Source of the DNA: Cryptomeria japonica
Lineage: Eukaryota; Streptophyta; Pinopsida; Cupressales; Cupressaceae
Assembly (NCBI RefSeq): GCF_030272615.1
Contig: NC_081408.1
Location: 766,109,330 to 766,173,329 of the forward strand
Length of the DNA stretch: 64,000 nt
Reading direction: 5' to 3'
The position numbers were made by a program, and so were the translations under genes. Under the pieces are notes generated by a model, which saw only the letters and a program-made list of their open reading frames with translations, had not been told where the DNA came from and did no database searches. Positions 22,335 through 36,682 of this stretch are shown here, one piece after another; the first letter of the stretch is position 1, and the number at the start of each line of letters is the position of its first letter.

Positions 22335-24633
22335 TCACACAGAGTAGTGCAATTTAAACAGAGAGTTGTAGAAAAAATTTTGTAACCGGAAAATCGAAAA
22401 AAATTAGGCTTGTAGAAGCCCACCAAAAATTTGGATTTTACTAACTATTTATTTTTTTTGTGCAGGTTTTTTACTAACCCCTTTTGCAGGATTTTCAGGA
22501 GTTAGATTAGGAAGTAAATTTTTTTATTTGGCTAAAGTTGGGTCTAAAATAAATTCACTTTCTATTATAGCTTAAAGGAATTAACTTCACATTTTTATTT
22601 TGGGCTTTAATGAATCACATATTTTAAATTTAGGCTTAAAAAAAGAACCCCACTTGTCAAGATAAAAAGAACTACAAACTCAAACCCAACAAATTTTCTT
22701 TTTTTGCAAGTTAGGATTCTTTTTATTTTGGGTTAAAAAACAAGACAAAATAACTTTTATTTCTTGCATCAAACTAAAATTCACAATCAACATTTCGTTT
22801 AGGCAAGTTTAAAAATAACAAACCATTTTGTCCCTTCAAGTTTCAAATCGATTTACTTCAAGCAAAAACATGTTTCAAATTCAATTGACCAAGATTTCAA
22901 GTTCCTAGATTACATAACATTTTGCCATTGAAGTTAAAAAGAACACCATTTTTGTTAGAGCAACATCTCCAAATAGTTAGATCATCTTGCTATAAACTTG
23001 GTTAAAAAGAACAAGTGTTTTTGGTGATTGGCACACTTGTGCAAAGTTTGTCGAGTGATTGTACTTCTAACAAACACTATCCTCTCCCTTAGCTTTGGTG
23101 GTCCTAGGTGCAAGCGAAAAGTGTTAGTAACACTCAAAATTTTATCTTTTTAAGAGATGCCTGCCAAGAGACACATCACTCTTGGGAACGACCTCACGTG
23201 GTAAATCCTTCAAGCCGCTATAGAAATCAGGTGTGAGAGAAAGTTGTAGCCTTGTGTATAGTTGTTCCTACAGTGTAACTTTCTGAAAGGACATATGGGC
23301 CCCACCAAAAGTTACAAGGATCTTAAGTGAGTCATTGCATAATGAACTTATGTCCAAAAACATCAAGCATTACTAGATGCCTTTTTATATAGAAACCCAC
23401 CCATTCTATTGATTAAGGATATTTGTGAGAAGTTCAATGCAAGAGCATAGATGGTTTTGCTCCCAAGATACTCACCATACATATTTCCTTGAGTAGAAAC
23501 GTGGCTTTTTGAAAGGTTACTTGTAGCTTGATAAAAGTGGTGACTCCCCCATCATAGGGATCATCTATCTATTATGCTCGCGCAAGACTTAGTATATCAC
23601 ATTCTTATCTACTACGACAAGATTCATAAGGTATGTAGTGCCAAAGTTGAAGAAATATCAAGATGTGGGTTGAAATTATCGCAACTGGCCATTTGACCTT
23701 AGGGATAAAGTGTGTTTGAAGTGTCTTCATTTTGTGTCAGACCAGTGATAAATTGAGTTGTCTTCAAGCTTTTGGAAAAACATACAAAACATTTGAAAAT
23801 GGGTCAAAAAGTTCAAAGATTGGGTTGATTTAGACCCACACCTATTTGTGCCTTTTGAGGCAACACTATTGTGCTTATGTGCTTGCTCTGTTTTCTTGTC
23901 AAAAGAAATTCAAAACCAATTCAAACCAAGTATTCATCCAATACAAATTTCCATCCAACATTTGACCAACAAACAAACATCAAACAAAGTGCAAAACAAG
24001 ATATCAAGTTATATGACCATCCTTCAAATCTTGAGAAAAAGGAATCTTCATCAACATATCAATTTGAAGAGAAGACCATTGAGTTCAAAGGCTTTCATCA
24101 AAAGAAGGAAAATTTTCTATCTCAATAGACAAATTTTTATCTCACACAGAGCCTTCTTGCGTCATATGTGTCTATATCTTCAAGGAAAATCCAATGAGTT
24201 TGATAAAGAGCCTTTGAACAATAGAGCTTTTACTTAGTATAGAGCTTTGAGTTATCATAAAAACAAAGGAGGCAAAATCAACCCTACTTTCTTTCCAAAC
24301 ATCTACATTACATATAACATAACTTGGGAAGAACCACCAACCCCCGAGCAAGAAGAGGAAGAATTATTGAGGTTCACATTCTATCCACTCTCACATTCAT
24401 ACATCATCCATCCATTCAATTCTTGAAACATAAAAAGGTCTTGTCCTAAGTTCTTTTTAAATATTGCTTAAATCAAAACAACACATCACTCTTTAGAGTG
24501 TCTCTACATCTAGGATAAAATCATCCTAAGAAACATCTCTACATAGGTTAAAACTAGTCTATGAGTGCATCCTCTCATTACTAGGTAGCTTGGTTTGTAA
24601 CACATATCAGACTTTGGTATCATCAAACTTTTA
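22335..24633 (+). other. Long leader between primer site and gag
   Basis: 2.3 kb A+T-rich. Two overlapping open stretches lie at 23848-24237 (basic, Gln/Ser/Lys-rich). Ogre-type Tat elements have an extra ORF1 upstream of gag, and this could be its remnant, but I see no conserved motif, so no gene is called. Confidence 0.4.
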
Positions 24634-26317
24634 GTGTTAGAGATTCATCGTTTAAACACTTCACAAAAGATTTATCTCTCATTCCATCACCAACTCATAA
24701 ATCACTTTCACAAAACTTCAAAAACAACTTTCAAACAAGCTAACACCAGATCGAAAACTAGACTACTAGAGATTGAAGAGGAGGAAGAAAACCTCAACGA
24801 TTACCATGAGGCCATTGGAGGAGGTACAAATGATGAAGATCCTAGTACTCCCACTCCTGAAGCAATAGAAAGAGCACAACACAACCCCAGGTTCAATCAA
24901 ATTTTTGATGAAATCCTTAAAAACAACGCAAATGCTTATTTTCTAAAACTTGCTCAAGAGGGAGATACACTACCCTCTGAGTTTGATACCGTGCAAGTAC
25001 GACAAGCATCAAAAAACCATAGCCAAAATGAGGTTGGAAGAGGTAGAGATTACTATCGATATGACCTTAATCAAGGAAACCCCCCACCTCCTCCTCCTAA
25101 CGAGATAGACAAGTTGAGGCAACAAGTTGAGAACCTCTCCCAACAACTCCACAGTGGTGTGAAGACTACCTAGTTTTCACTCAATGATATTTGTCCCTAT
25201 CCCTTTGATAGTCCACCTACATATACCACCTTTTCTGTGAGGGTTTGAAATACCTAAGTTTCAAAAGTATCAGGGAAAAGGAAACCCTAGAGATCATGCC
25301 AAGGAATTTCACTCAGCTTGCCTAGAAGTGGCATATGAAGACACATATCTAATGCACATCTTTCCTCAGAGTTTGGGAGGGACAACCACACAATGTTTTT
25401 CCCAATTAATAGGTGGCATTAGGACATTTGAGAAGCTATTCCAAAAGTTCATCATGCATTATTCACACAACATAGAACGTGATGTTACGATGGCAGATCT
25501 ATGCAGTACCAAGCAAAAGCTAGGGGAGTTGTTTTCAACTTTCCTACAATGGTGGAGGCAACTGTCTAGTAGATGTTCTCTTCATCTACCTGAAAAAGAG
25601 CTACTGGAAATATTTATTTCCAACTTGAATGATGAAATGGAATTCCACCTAGACATGAAGGGCATAGAGTCCTTTGAAGACATGATCACCCAAACATTAA
25701 AATGTGAACGAGCCCTTATCAAAAAGGGACTTATCAAGATATACAATGAACCAAAAGATGGCCCTCATTCGTATTTTAATAGTGATAAACCTAACTTTTG
25801 GAATAAGAACAAAAAAATCATCAATGACGGGGTCGTAGATGCAAGGACCATAAAAAGTGCACAACCTATTGTCAGATTTGCGGGGCAAAATCCCGCTCCT
25901 AAAAACAACACCATTGCTCCTCCACAAAATCAAGGTCACAATGCACTGCAAGAGGAACCAAGACAACGACAACAATATTATAAGCCAAAATGTACATACA
26001 CACCCTTAGGGGAACCCATCGAAACGGTATTGCGTCAATTGGTCTCATCAAATCTGGTGACCTTACCAAAGACATCTAACTATGAACCTCAGGTCAAACC
26101 TCCATGGTGGAGAGATAATGAACATTGCAAATTCCACCAAGGGAAAGGGCATAAAACAAGTAATTGCCATAGACTGAAAGATCTTGTTCAAGATCTTATT
26201 GACCGAGGAGAGATTGAAATCGAAGGACATGACCCAAAAACCTCAAATAATGATCATCTGATGTTCAAGAATTTGCTTCCATCACAAGATCAAAGGGGTC
26301 CTTCCACTTCAAGGTGA
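24634..26317 (+). pseudogene. gag: Ty3/gypsy Gag
   Basis: The N-terminal part (24634-25173) is acidic and polar (LEIEEEEENLNDYHEA, NPRFNQIFDEI) and ends in a coiled coil (IDKLRQQVENLSQQLH). After a stop and a frame change near 25245 the capsid domain follows in another frame: EIPKFQKYQGKGNPRDHAKEF, AYEDTYLMHIFPQSLGG, then SSRCSLHLPEKELLEIFI and GIESFEDMITQTLKCERAL. This is the Retrotrans_gag order. A C-X2-H-X4-H-X4-C finger (CKFHQGKGHKTSNC, 26126-26167) lies near the end, a variant of the CCHC knuckle typical of Tat Gags. The frame ends at TGA 26315, about 150 bp before the protease frame. Gag and pol are in different frames (2 and 1). Confidence 0.88.
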
Positions 26318-26466
26318 AACACAGATACAATTGATTATACACGAGCTGCTTATAATTATACTATGAATCACCTATATGATGACAATGAACAAATTGCAAC
26401 CCTCACCATCAAAGATCTGAACCCTGCTTGCAATATTGCTATGCATCATAGCAAGATCACTATTAA

Positions 26467-29400
26467 ATAGCTCCACAAGGCACAACATCCATCCTAAAGC
26501 AATATAATCTTATGGAGCAATTAGATAAGACGCCCGCACTTATATTCATCTTGAAGCTTTTGCATGTATCTCGGTCTCATAAAACAATCTTGGATTTAGC
26601 TCTCCAAGAAGCGTTAGTCCCTTCCAATCTTAATACAAATCAATTTCAAGATATAGTTGGTAATCTGAGGTCATCACCATGTCTCACTTTCTCTGAAAAT
26701 GACAATACATCCTTCCAACAACTTCACAATGCCTCACTCCATATTGAAGGATTTATCAACCAACACAAGATCAAGTGAGTCTTGATTGACAATGGCATTT
26801 GTCTGAATATATGTACATTACAGTTGGTCATAGTATTAGGATATGCAATAGAATCAATGGATTACCACAAAAAGATAACCATAAAAGCCTATGATGATGC
26901 AGAGCGTTCTTCCAAAGGATAAGTTGTGTTACCAATCCGAGTGGGCCCAGTGGTGAAGCACATCATCTGTCAAGTTCTAGACCTTCCTCTTCCATATAAT
27001 CTCTTATTAGGAAGACCTTGGATACATGCCATGCAATCCGTTCCATCCACCTATCATCAGTGTATCAAATTTCCCCATAACGGTGTAGAAATCACAATCC
27101 TGGGTGATGCAAATCTATTTGCATATTGTAACAATATTAACCATCAACCAGAGATCACCATTCCTAACAATAGAGAAGCCATACTGTCTACATCATATAT
27201 AATTCCAACCTCTCTTTCCAGCTCAAACACCCCTATACCAAAGCAAGAGAAGCTAAAAATGAAAAAGGCTGAGGAAGGTCCTGGGGAATATAATCTAAGC
27301 CAACTCTTTTGTGTTGGGCAATTACCCACTTCTCCTAGAAATTATTGCAAGCCTCAAAGGTTACTTCAACCACCACTGGTCAAGCCAGCATGCACTTTGG
27401 TGCCTTTTATCCTTGGAAAAAGTCAAGAAGAGGAGACCCGAGATGAGGACCTAGTAGAATGGATCTACAAAGACCCTATCAAAGACATCCCACAGGCTAA
27501 ACTACCCACTGATAAATATGGCAACGATCTTATTATCATGCAGAGAATGGGCTATGATGGCCAGAGTGCTTTCGGACCTTACAAGTAATGTCGACACGAG
27601 CCCTTACAACCAAAATTAAAACCCAAAGATAACACTGGATTAGGTTTTCAAAAGGAAGTTCTTCCTAAGCTCGCATTCAAAGGGAGACCTAGCAAACCTC
27701 TATATCAACGTAATACTCTAAAGATGCCACCCTTGATTATATTGGCAGCACCAAGAAAAACACCAACTGCCCCAACAAGGCTGAGAATCTCATCAATAGC
27801 ATCCACAACACTACTCACACCACTAAAAATACTTGCAAAACCCATTATCCCACTAACATCACCGATAATATTACCTACAACACCGCTAATCCTACCTACA
27901 ACACCAATCGTCCCACCAATCAAACCAACAACCCTGTCAGCAGCAACAACCGCATCAACAACACCATTAGCCGTATCTGTACCCCCAGCAACATTGACAA
28001 AACTGGTAAACCCATCACCAACATCAGTGGCACCCACGATTCTAGCAATTCCATCACACACAATACATCAGTCGATTACAACTGTAGTGTTCAACTCAAA
28101 AGATATCATAGTTTGGTATAGTAATTGGATACTAGAAAGTGACGTAAAGACTAACTCACATGAGTGGGAATTTGATTCCATATATCTCAATACTTCAGAT
28201 GAGGAATACGCATCACCACCTCCACCTCGCAAAGAAATCCCTGTTTATGGAGAAGCATAGATTAAAACCTCTTTGGTTCCTAAACTGGAAACACCTTCCA
28301 CATACCCTACGTCACATCCTACGCCTGATTCTGACAGGGAGAGTACCATCAATGACCTTCACCATAATTTCTTAACCCTCATTGACACATCCCATGAAAT
28401 TAATGTGATCAATGAGGCAATGCCCATTATCCATCCTGAACTCATTGAATGGAACCAACCTAATCCTGCATGCCTTGACCAATTCCAAAATGATGAGGCA
28501 ATCATTGACTTTTTGGAACCTCGGGATAACATACCAAGCAAGGATCACAAAAATGGATTCACCATCAAACATAATAGCGCAACATACTTTGGGGCGGATG
28601 CCAAACCTTTCAACTACAAAAATATCACAATAAAACATGGATCTTCCAGTGAAAACCACGTTGTAGGACTATTTGATCCCAAAAAAGTAAAAAGAAAGAG
28701 CGTATCCAATGGTGAAAACCTCTCTGAGGCGCCTGCGAATGAAAGCTTTGACATCCTCTTCTCTAGTACAAATTAGGAGAGATCGACAATCCCAATCGAG
28801 GAAACAAAAGAATTCAATGTGGGGACCCCTGAGACTCTTCCCCAAATACATCGGGCATCTCTACTCACTCCAGAGGAATAACCCAAGTTTGTAGAATTCT
28901 TCCAGAAGCGTTAGATCAACTTCTCATGGTCATATGCAGACATGCCTGGCCTTGATCCAGATTTGGTCATGCATCACCTCACTGTGGCAGAAGGAGCTAA
29001 ACTGATAAAATAAAATCTTAGAAAGATGCACGCGCAGATTGTTGTTCTTGTATAAGAAAAACTCAAAAAGCTCTTAGATGTTGGTTTCATCCGACCAATC
29101 GATTATGCTGATTGGATCCCCAATATTGTACCTGTCGGCAAACCAAATGGGGGCATTTGTATCTGTACCAATTTTAGAGATCTAAACAAGGCATGTCCTA
29201 AGGATGATTTCCCCCTACCAAATATTGACATGATCATAGATGTAACAACAGGTCATGCCATGCTTTCTCTTATGGATGGCTTTTTAGAGTACAACCAGAT
29301 AAAGATCGCTCCAAAAGATTAACACAAAACTGCCTTCACATGTCCATGGGAAACATACTATTGGAACGTGATGCCTTTTGGTCTAAAGATTGCAGGGGCA

Positions 29401-32084
29401 ACCTATCAAAGTGCTATGACCACCATCTTTCATGATATGATACAGACCATAATGGAGGATTATGTCGATGACTTACTAGCAAAATCATTAACAAGAGAAG
29501 GTCATCTTGCCATATTAGATAAAATATTTGACAAACTAGAACAATATCATGTTCGACTCAATCTAAAGAAATGTGTCTTTGGAGTAACCTTAGGGAAGCT
29601 TCTAGGATATATTGTCTCAAGAAAGGGCATTGAAGTAGATCTAGCAAAAGTCAAAGCAATCATGGACATGCCACCTCCCAATAATATCAGTCAGCTAAGG
29701 ACACTACAGGGAGGCTACAATCAATTCAGAGATTCATTGCACAATTGGCAGATAATTGTCACCCCTTTACGCATCTGTTACATAAAAACATCCACTTTCA
29801 ATGGGATGCCAGATGCCAACAAGCATTCCAGATGCTTAAGGAATATATCATGAATACACCATTGCTGATCCCACCAGATCCAAGTAGACCTCTATTGCTC
29901 TATATTTCAGCTACAAATATGACATTGGGAGTACTGCTGGCACACCACAATGCAGAAAAAAAAAGATTGTGCAGTATAATATATCTCTCGCATGTTGGTA
30001 GGCTATGAACTCAGTTACGCACCTATTGAGCAAGCTTGCCTAGTAGTTATTTTGGTAGCCACTAAACTGAGGCACTACATGTTGATGCATAAGGTACAAC
30101 TCATTGCAAAGATCAATCCACTAAAGAACCTACTCAGCAAAGTAGCATTGATAGGCTGCTTGGCCAAATGGGTGATGATTCTGAGTGAATTTGACATTGA
30201 GTATGTGGACCGTAAGGCTATCAAGGGCCAATCTATTGTAGATCAGTTGGTCGATGCACCCCTCATAGGTGATCATCCTCTTGTTTCTAACTTCCCAGAT
30301 GAAGAGATCATCATGAACACAACAACACAGCCATGGAAACTCTACTTTGATGGCTCATATACTAGACATGGCTTGGGGGAACACATTTTGTTTATCACAC
30401 CTCAAGGTGACATCATCCCGAAGTCTTACAGGCTAACTTTTCCATGTACAAACAACACAACAGAATATGAGGCCTTGATCATAGGACTCAGACTAGCCAT
30501 ACAATGGAAGCTGAAAGAGCTACAAGTATATGGAGACTCCCAACTAGTCATCCAACAAGTCACAAACAAATATCAAACCAAGGATGATAAGCTTATGCCA
30601 TACAAGAAAATGGTGGAGAGTTTAAAAGCATCATTTACAACTATCACCTTTGAATAGATACCCAAAGATCATAATCGAGTTGCTGATGCAATGGCTACAA
30701 TTTCATCTCTCCTAGATCTTCCACATAATTCAACACGCTACGAGTTCTTGGTAGAATAACTTTGGATTCCCACTTATGATATCCCCAAATCTAAGATGAT
30801 ATGCCACCTTACAGGTTTTGATTCCCTATGGTACGGTGAGATCTACACCTACCTATGCGATCACACACTTCCTCCTAACCAATCGAATAACCAACACAAA
30901 ACCTTCATTCGACAAACTGTTTGATATACCATCATTGCCGAAACCCTATACCGACGAAGTATTGATGGTACTCTCCTTCAATGTTTGGAACAGGATGAGA
31001 CAAAAAAGGCCTTGGAAGCGGTACATGAAGGAATTTGCGGGACTCACTCAAGCAGTCCTTCCTTAGCAAAGAAGATCATGCATGCTAGATACTATTGGCC
31101 ATCCATGGAAAAAGAATCCTACTATTTTGTCAGAAAATGCAATAAGTGCCAAGTTCACAGAGACCTGATACATGCACCAGGACAGGAATTGCAACCAATC
31201 ACAACACCATGGCCCTTTTGTCAATGGGGACTTGACCTTGTGGGTAAAAATCATCCATCTTCATCCAACAACCACAAATTTATCATTACTGCCACCGAAT
31301 ACTTCACAAAGTGGATTGAAGGTGTTCCACTTACCCAAGTCACCAGCAAGCAGATCACCTCATTCATCCTTAATTACATCATTTGCCGGTGTGGTGTACC
31401 CATGTCCATCATCATAGATAACGGGCTTCCTTTCAAAAATCAGGATGTCTGTGAGCTCTGTGAGAAGTTTCATATCCAACATCACTTTTCTACTCCCTAT
31501 TACCCACAAGGCAATGGTCAGGTTGAAGTGTCAAACAAGAATATATTGAGAATCCTCAAGAAGACAGTCAATGATGTTGGTCATGATTGGCACATTCAAT
31601 TAAATCCAACACTATGGGCGTATCAAACTAGCATTCAAACCTTTACAAGTGCAACTCCCTACTCACTAGTCTATGGTGCAGAAGCTATCCTTCCTATTGA
31701 GGTTGAGATACCATCTCTAAGGGTTTCTTTGCATAATATGATAGATGATGAAGCATACCGAGTCTCCCGTCTTCAAGACTTGGAACTACTTGATGAAAGG
31801 CAACAAGCTGCATACAACCACCTCAAGGCCTATCAGCGATGAATGAGCAGAAGCTATAATCATCAGGTTAAACCTCATACATTTGAGGTAGGTGATCTTG
31901 TCCTCAAAGAGAATCCTCATAACCAACCAAACAAAGAACATCGGTGAAAGTTTGAATCAAACTAGCTGGGTCCATATGTTATCACTATTGTATTTGGGTC
32001 TGGGGCATATCAGTTGGCCACTACATAAGGGGAACCGCTAGCCAATCTGATCAACAACATGCACCTCAAATGGTTTCATACATA
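26467..32084 (+). pseudogene. pol: Tat pol: protease, RT, two RNases H, integrase
   Basis: Almost the whole polyprotein lies in one frame. Protease: LIDNG-LNICT (catalytic Asp 26788-26790) and NLLLGRPWIHAM near 27000. A G-patch-like segment follows (MGYDGQ 27547, then GLGFQKE). A Pro/Thr-rich linker spans 27724-28050. RT: NFRDLNKACPKDDFPLPNID, LMDGFLEYNQI and YVDD at 29461-29472. The first RNase H lacks its first Asp (YISATN). The second keeps Asp 30349, Glu 30463, Asp 30535 and Asp 30685. Integrase: HEGICGTH (31024), CNKC (31138), then Asp 31234, Asp 31417 and Glu 31525; the tail holds GDLVLKENP and LGPYVI. Stops include 26776, 26920, 27586, 28258, 28774, 28879, 28912, 29011, 29053, 29320, 30655 and 31840. 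A 260-bp segment (29735-29998) is out of frame. Confidence 0.92.
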
Positions 32085-34437
32085 AGCTATACAGAGCATC
32101 AGACTCCCATACATACCAAAAAAACACCAAAAACATTCAAAAAAATGTCCTGAAGAAAATACAAAAAAATCAAAATAGTAAAGAGACAAATCATGCATCC
32201 AAATGGTGAACAACCACTCCGGTGGCACCTTGGGTAAGTGCGATGGTGAACACCTGGAAAATAGGCACCACTCATAAAGGATATGGCTCCATTGTCTTTT
32301 AGACTTGTGTGATCACATTCATTGCATCCATTCAACCATCATTCAAACAATGGCTTGTCGTTGATCTACAATCAGTGTTAGTACTTCATGCGTCTTGCAT
32401 CCTACCTTTTCATAGTAATATCTAAACTGGGGGCAATACTCTTAACATATTGATGGAAGTGGATTCTACATTATTTGTGATTCAATGAGTTCTTCGTTCA
32501 AAATTGTCTCACAAAATCCAAAAACATTCAAAAAACACTCACAAAATCCCAAAACATCATAAAACATAAAAAATCAATCGAACACATAGCAACGCATAAA
32601 AACCTTCATACATACACAGCGCAAAAACAAAAATTTTGAACTACTCAAACAATGACCACTTATCAAATCAACCAAACAATCAAAACATTCACACACAACT
32701 ATCTTAACAAGGATGTATCCTTCCTTACCAAAACAAAGACATGATAACATTTTCTTTGACAAGAAAGTTATGTTTAAGCTATCAAGTACTTGGTCGGTTT
32801 GATAAGTTATTTATTCATTTATATCAGGTTCCTACGCTACTTTGGGATATCCACAAGTGATTAGAGTATCCGAGATGGTTCCTAAGTATCATTTTGTTTA
32901 TTATCTGTGAATTGTTCCAATGAAGTTCTAGGGCATGTACTAATGGTGTATACGTGGGAAGTTCACTAAGCTACATGATCATACGCAAAAACCTTGTCAT
33001 GGATCACTATGGTTTACTGACTACACCGTATACCTTGATCATGTGCACATGAACCAAAATGGAGGGTCCATATTCTTTATCTATACTACTTGCTTACAGG
33101 TACAATGCTCCAAACTTGGTTCCTACTGCCTCATCTAAGATTGATACTACCATGCTCAATGATGAAAAATAAAGCACTATGGACATTTCATCTCATTTGT
33201 TTATATATTGCATTTCGTTGCATATCGCCCATCCATTTGATCATTCATTATTCATATTTATAGTCTGTATGCAAGTATAAACAAGTTAAAATATGAGAGG
33301 TTCTTTAATATGAATTGGTCTTGGATACAATCATGATGGAGTTCTCTGATACATCATCATTGCATCATGCAATTTCTCACCAACTTGCATTCATATATCA
33401 TGAACGCATGACATTATCATTCCATTACATTTAGTTGCATGTAAATGCATCTAGTTCATTATTATTTACTTAAATTTTAGATTCATTTAGATATTCATTT
33501 AGTACATTGATTTGTTCATCCCATTAAGGCATTTAACATATCAGATGCATTTATTATCATTTACTTGCATTTCACTTAAGTGCATTTTATTATCAAGAAC
33601 ATTCATTCATTCATATAGTGCATTCATTTTTCACAACATTCCTTAGGCATTCCTTTAATGTTAATTGCATTAAGGTGCAGTTATTTATTATCCTTTTAAT
33701 TGCATTAAGGTGCAGTTATTCATTATCCCTTAGTTGCATTTATTCACATTACCATTTCACTTTCATTTATCACTTAGTCATATTTTAAGTCATTTAGAAT
33801 CATAATTTGTCTCAACATTTGTTTATACATTTTAAAAGTGCATTCATTTAAGATGATCACATAAACATTTGAATCTACATTTGTTTATCCATTTTGCATT
33901 CATTTTTAACCATCTATAAACATTTGCATAAACCATTTGATTCATTATGATTCATCTTATAAACAATATGCATATCATCATATCATCAACATGAACACAA
34001 GTATTAGCTATCCCATAATCATCATCATTCATTCATCATTATGCATACATAGTCATCATGTCATTACATACATAAAGCATTACAACAAAGCATCACACAT
34101 GTACCAACCTGCATCCACATGTTAGCACCATATCCATAACATGCATATAGAAATCATAAAATCATCACTATACACGTATAGAAAGAAAAATAATCCATAG
34201 CATCCATCTAAGTATAAATCATAATCATCATCTTACATAAACCCATACATATCATCAATATGCATATCATCACAAAATATGGGATCTCCTCATATATCAC
34301 ATCATATATAATCTCACAAAAGCATACATGTATCCGAGTACAATGATGTCAAAAATATATTGGCTACCAAGAACCATCCAAGTCACAGTCCAAAATAACA
34401 AATGTAACAAGTACATAAAGCTCTCTCAAATAACACT
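32085..34437. other. Noncoding spacer between pol and the antisense gene
   Basis: It starts with a block shared with the second Tat element (GGTGAA repeats with GGTGGCACCTTGGG, 32185-32290). Then comes a CAT-rich low-complexity stretch (33180-34330) containing a 35-bp tandem duplication at 33663-33732 (AATTGCATTAAGGTGC units). No gene seen. Confidence 0.6.
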
Positions 34438-35039
34438 CTAGCCAGATGTTGAACCACCACTACTGCCTGCTCCACCCGCACTATCTCATCGTGGAGGGCC
34501 CATAACACCACCACTGCTCTGCATCCTCTGAGACCGCTCTGATTTCGCCCGATGCATATGTGAATAACTCAGTGCCCGCTGACTGGATGGAACCGCCTGC
34601 TCATATAAACCCTGCCAATAGTCAACCTCTCCACCTGCCCATCGTAATTCACTCACCAATGAATCAATCATCGCACCCTATCCCTGTACTCCCTCCAGGG
34701 CCCGAACTCTCTCCTGCAGCTGCATCACCCTATCAACCGCATCATCCCACTCTCGCCTCACTGCTGTCAACTCTGACTCCCGTGCAAACAACTGAACATC
34801 TGTGGCTGCAATCTTTGCCTCACTATCCTCCACCCGTGCCTCAACTGCTGTAATTCGAGTCTGCAAGTATACTATCATATGCTCTCGCAGGTCTCCCCTC
34901 CCATCCCCATAGGATCCTCTCCTCCACCTGTAGCTCCCTCTCCCATCTCCATAGGCACCTCTCCCTCCCTAATATCCCTGCCTCCTACTCTGGTTGCTCC
35001 CTGTATCAAAGGACCCTATGACAGTCACAACAGCTACCC

Positions 35040-35230
35040 GCCTCTCCCTCTCCTCTGCAACCGTCCTCCTCCACCACTTTCACCTCCAAATCCACCCCCA
35101 CCCCAACCCCCTCCACCTCCTCCTGCTCCCCCAAAACCTCCTCCACTATCTACCCCACCTCCATCACCTCCATCTTCTCCTCCTCCATCACCTCTACCTC
35201 CTCCTCCTACTCCTTTGCCTCATGTCCTCC
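35040..35230 (+). repeat. CCT/CCA low-complexity tract
   Basis: A trinucleotide-like pyrimidine-rich run. On the minus strand it lies inside the PMD reading region and codes Gly- or Glu-rich sequence. The proline-rich plus-strand ORF is its shadow. Confidence 0.8.
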
Positions 35231-36682
35231 TCCGTCATTGTCTCCTATCATCCTCAAAAGATGGTACCGACTCGGCTGGATCTGAAAAGCGTGGAATAGG
35301 ATGCACGACATGATAATGCATGTACTCCTTTATGACCCCTGTATCCACAATCCCAAGCCTCATATGCCATGGTCTTGCCTGTAAGGTCTAGAACTCGGCT
35401 AAGTCCTGATCATAAGGTAACACTGGCCCCCACTGGAATCTCTCTCGTGCTACCCGTGCATACTCCGTTGATCCCCTCAGCAACCCCTACCTCTGACTGA
35501 ACTGTCTCATCACTCTACCTAGTACCTGTCTCTCTACATTGTAGGATGTCCTACCGATAAAAAAATGTGTCATAAATACATACGACAAGGCCTCTACATC
35601 ATCCTCCCAGGGCTCACACTCAATATATGGCCTCCATATCACTGCATCCAAATCATCCAATGCCCGCCACCACCACTCCAACTTTTCCAAGTGGAGCTGA
35701 CTCATCATACCTCCATACATGTACACATAGGGCTGATCAACCGCCCTAAATCTCAGACACACTGGTCGTGGAACTGGTAGGTGCTCCCACACCTAGATGT
35801 GTAGCAAAGTAATCCCGACCCCTAGAGAGTTTGTCTCTCAGTATAACACCTGATGCAACTCACTGTACAAGTGAGAAAGCATGCATGGTCCCCATGCATA
35901 GCGGGTCCCATCCATCACCATGCACTCAATAAATTGGCCCCAACCCTCGACCAGTCCATGTGATCATCGATCAGGGAACAACAAACCCTCGACAATGCCT
36001 GATAATACAGCTTGTAGTGGCTCATATAGGGCAGCTATCTCCTCCCATGCGATCGACCCATCATGGATATAGATGTCCTCTGTGAACATCTATTGTATAG
36101 CTATTGTCCCTAAACCTCGGTCTTATGTCACCAGATCCCCTCGGATAGGGATGTGCAATATCCACCACACATCCTCTAGTGTAATGGTCATCTCTCCCAT
36201 AGCCAAATGAAACATGTAGGTCTCACTGTGCAACCGCTCAGCTAATGTTGTCACTAGTCTGTGATTTGTTCAAATCACGGGCATATACATCATGTCATAT
36301 AAACTAGTCATTGCGACACAATCAATCTCTGCCTTAGTCAATTTCTCTCGCAACTGCTACGTGGCTGGATGTCGCTCAAGCATTTGTAAGATCCTCCTAC
36401 ACATGCACACATCAACATCATCATCAGTTGTTTTGTTTCAAACTTTCTTAATTTTAAACCGAGACTATCAACAAATACTTTGATCAAGTATCTTCGGGTC
36501 TCAACAGGTAAGCGATCATGGCAAACCTAGACTACAACAAACATTTATTATAAGGACCTAGTCTCAATGGGGCTACTCTGATTCAAAACAACTCATCCAT
36601 CCTTCCACCCAACATACGCATCTGGAGATAATTTTTCCTAACACTGGGGCATTTTTTATCACAATATGCATTATTCAGATAA

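Noticed and set aside
27705-28061. Minus-strand ORF rich in Gly, Val and Ile (118 codons)
   Set aside because: Shadow of the low-complexity Pro/Thr-rich linker in the pol frame; composition explains it and there is no domain.
34879-35313. Plus-strand proline-rich ORF of 144 codons
   Set aside because: It is the complement of the Gly/Glu-rich low-complexity part of the antisense PMD gene; no start context or family.
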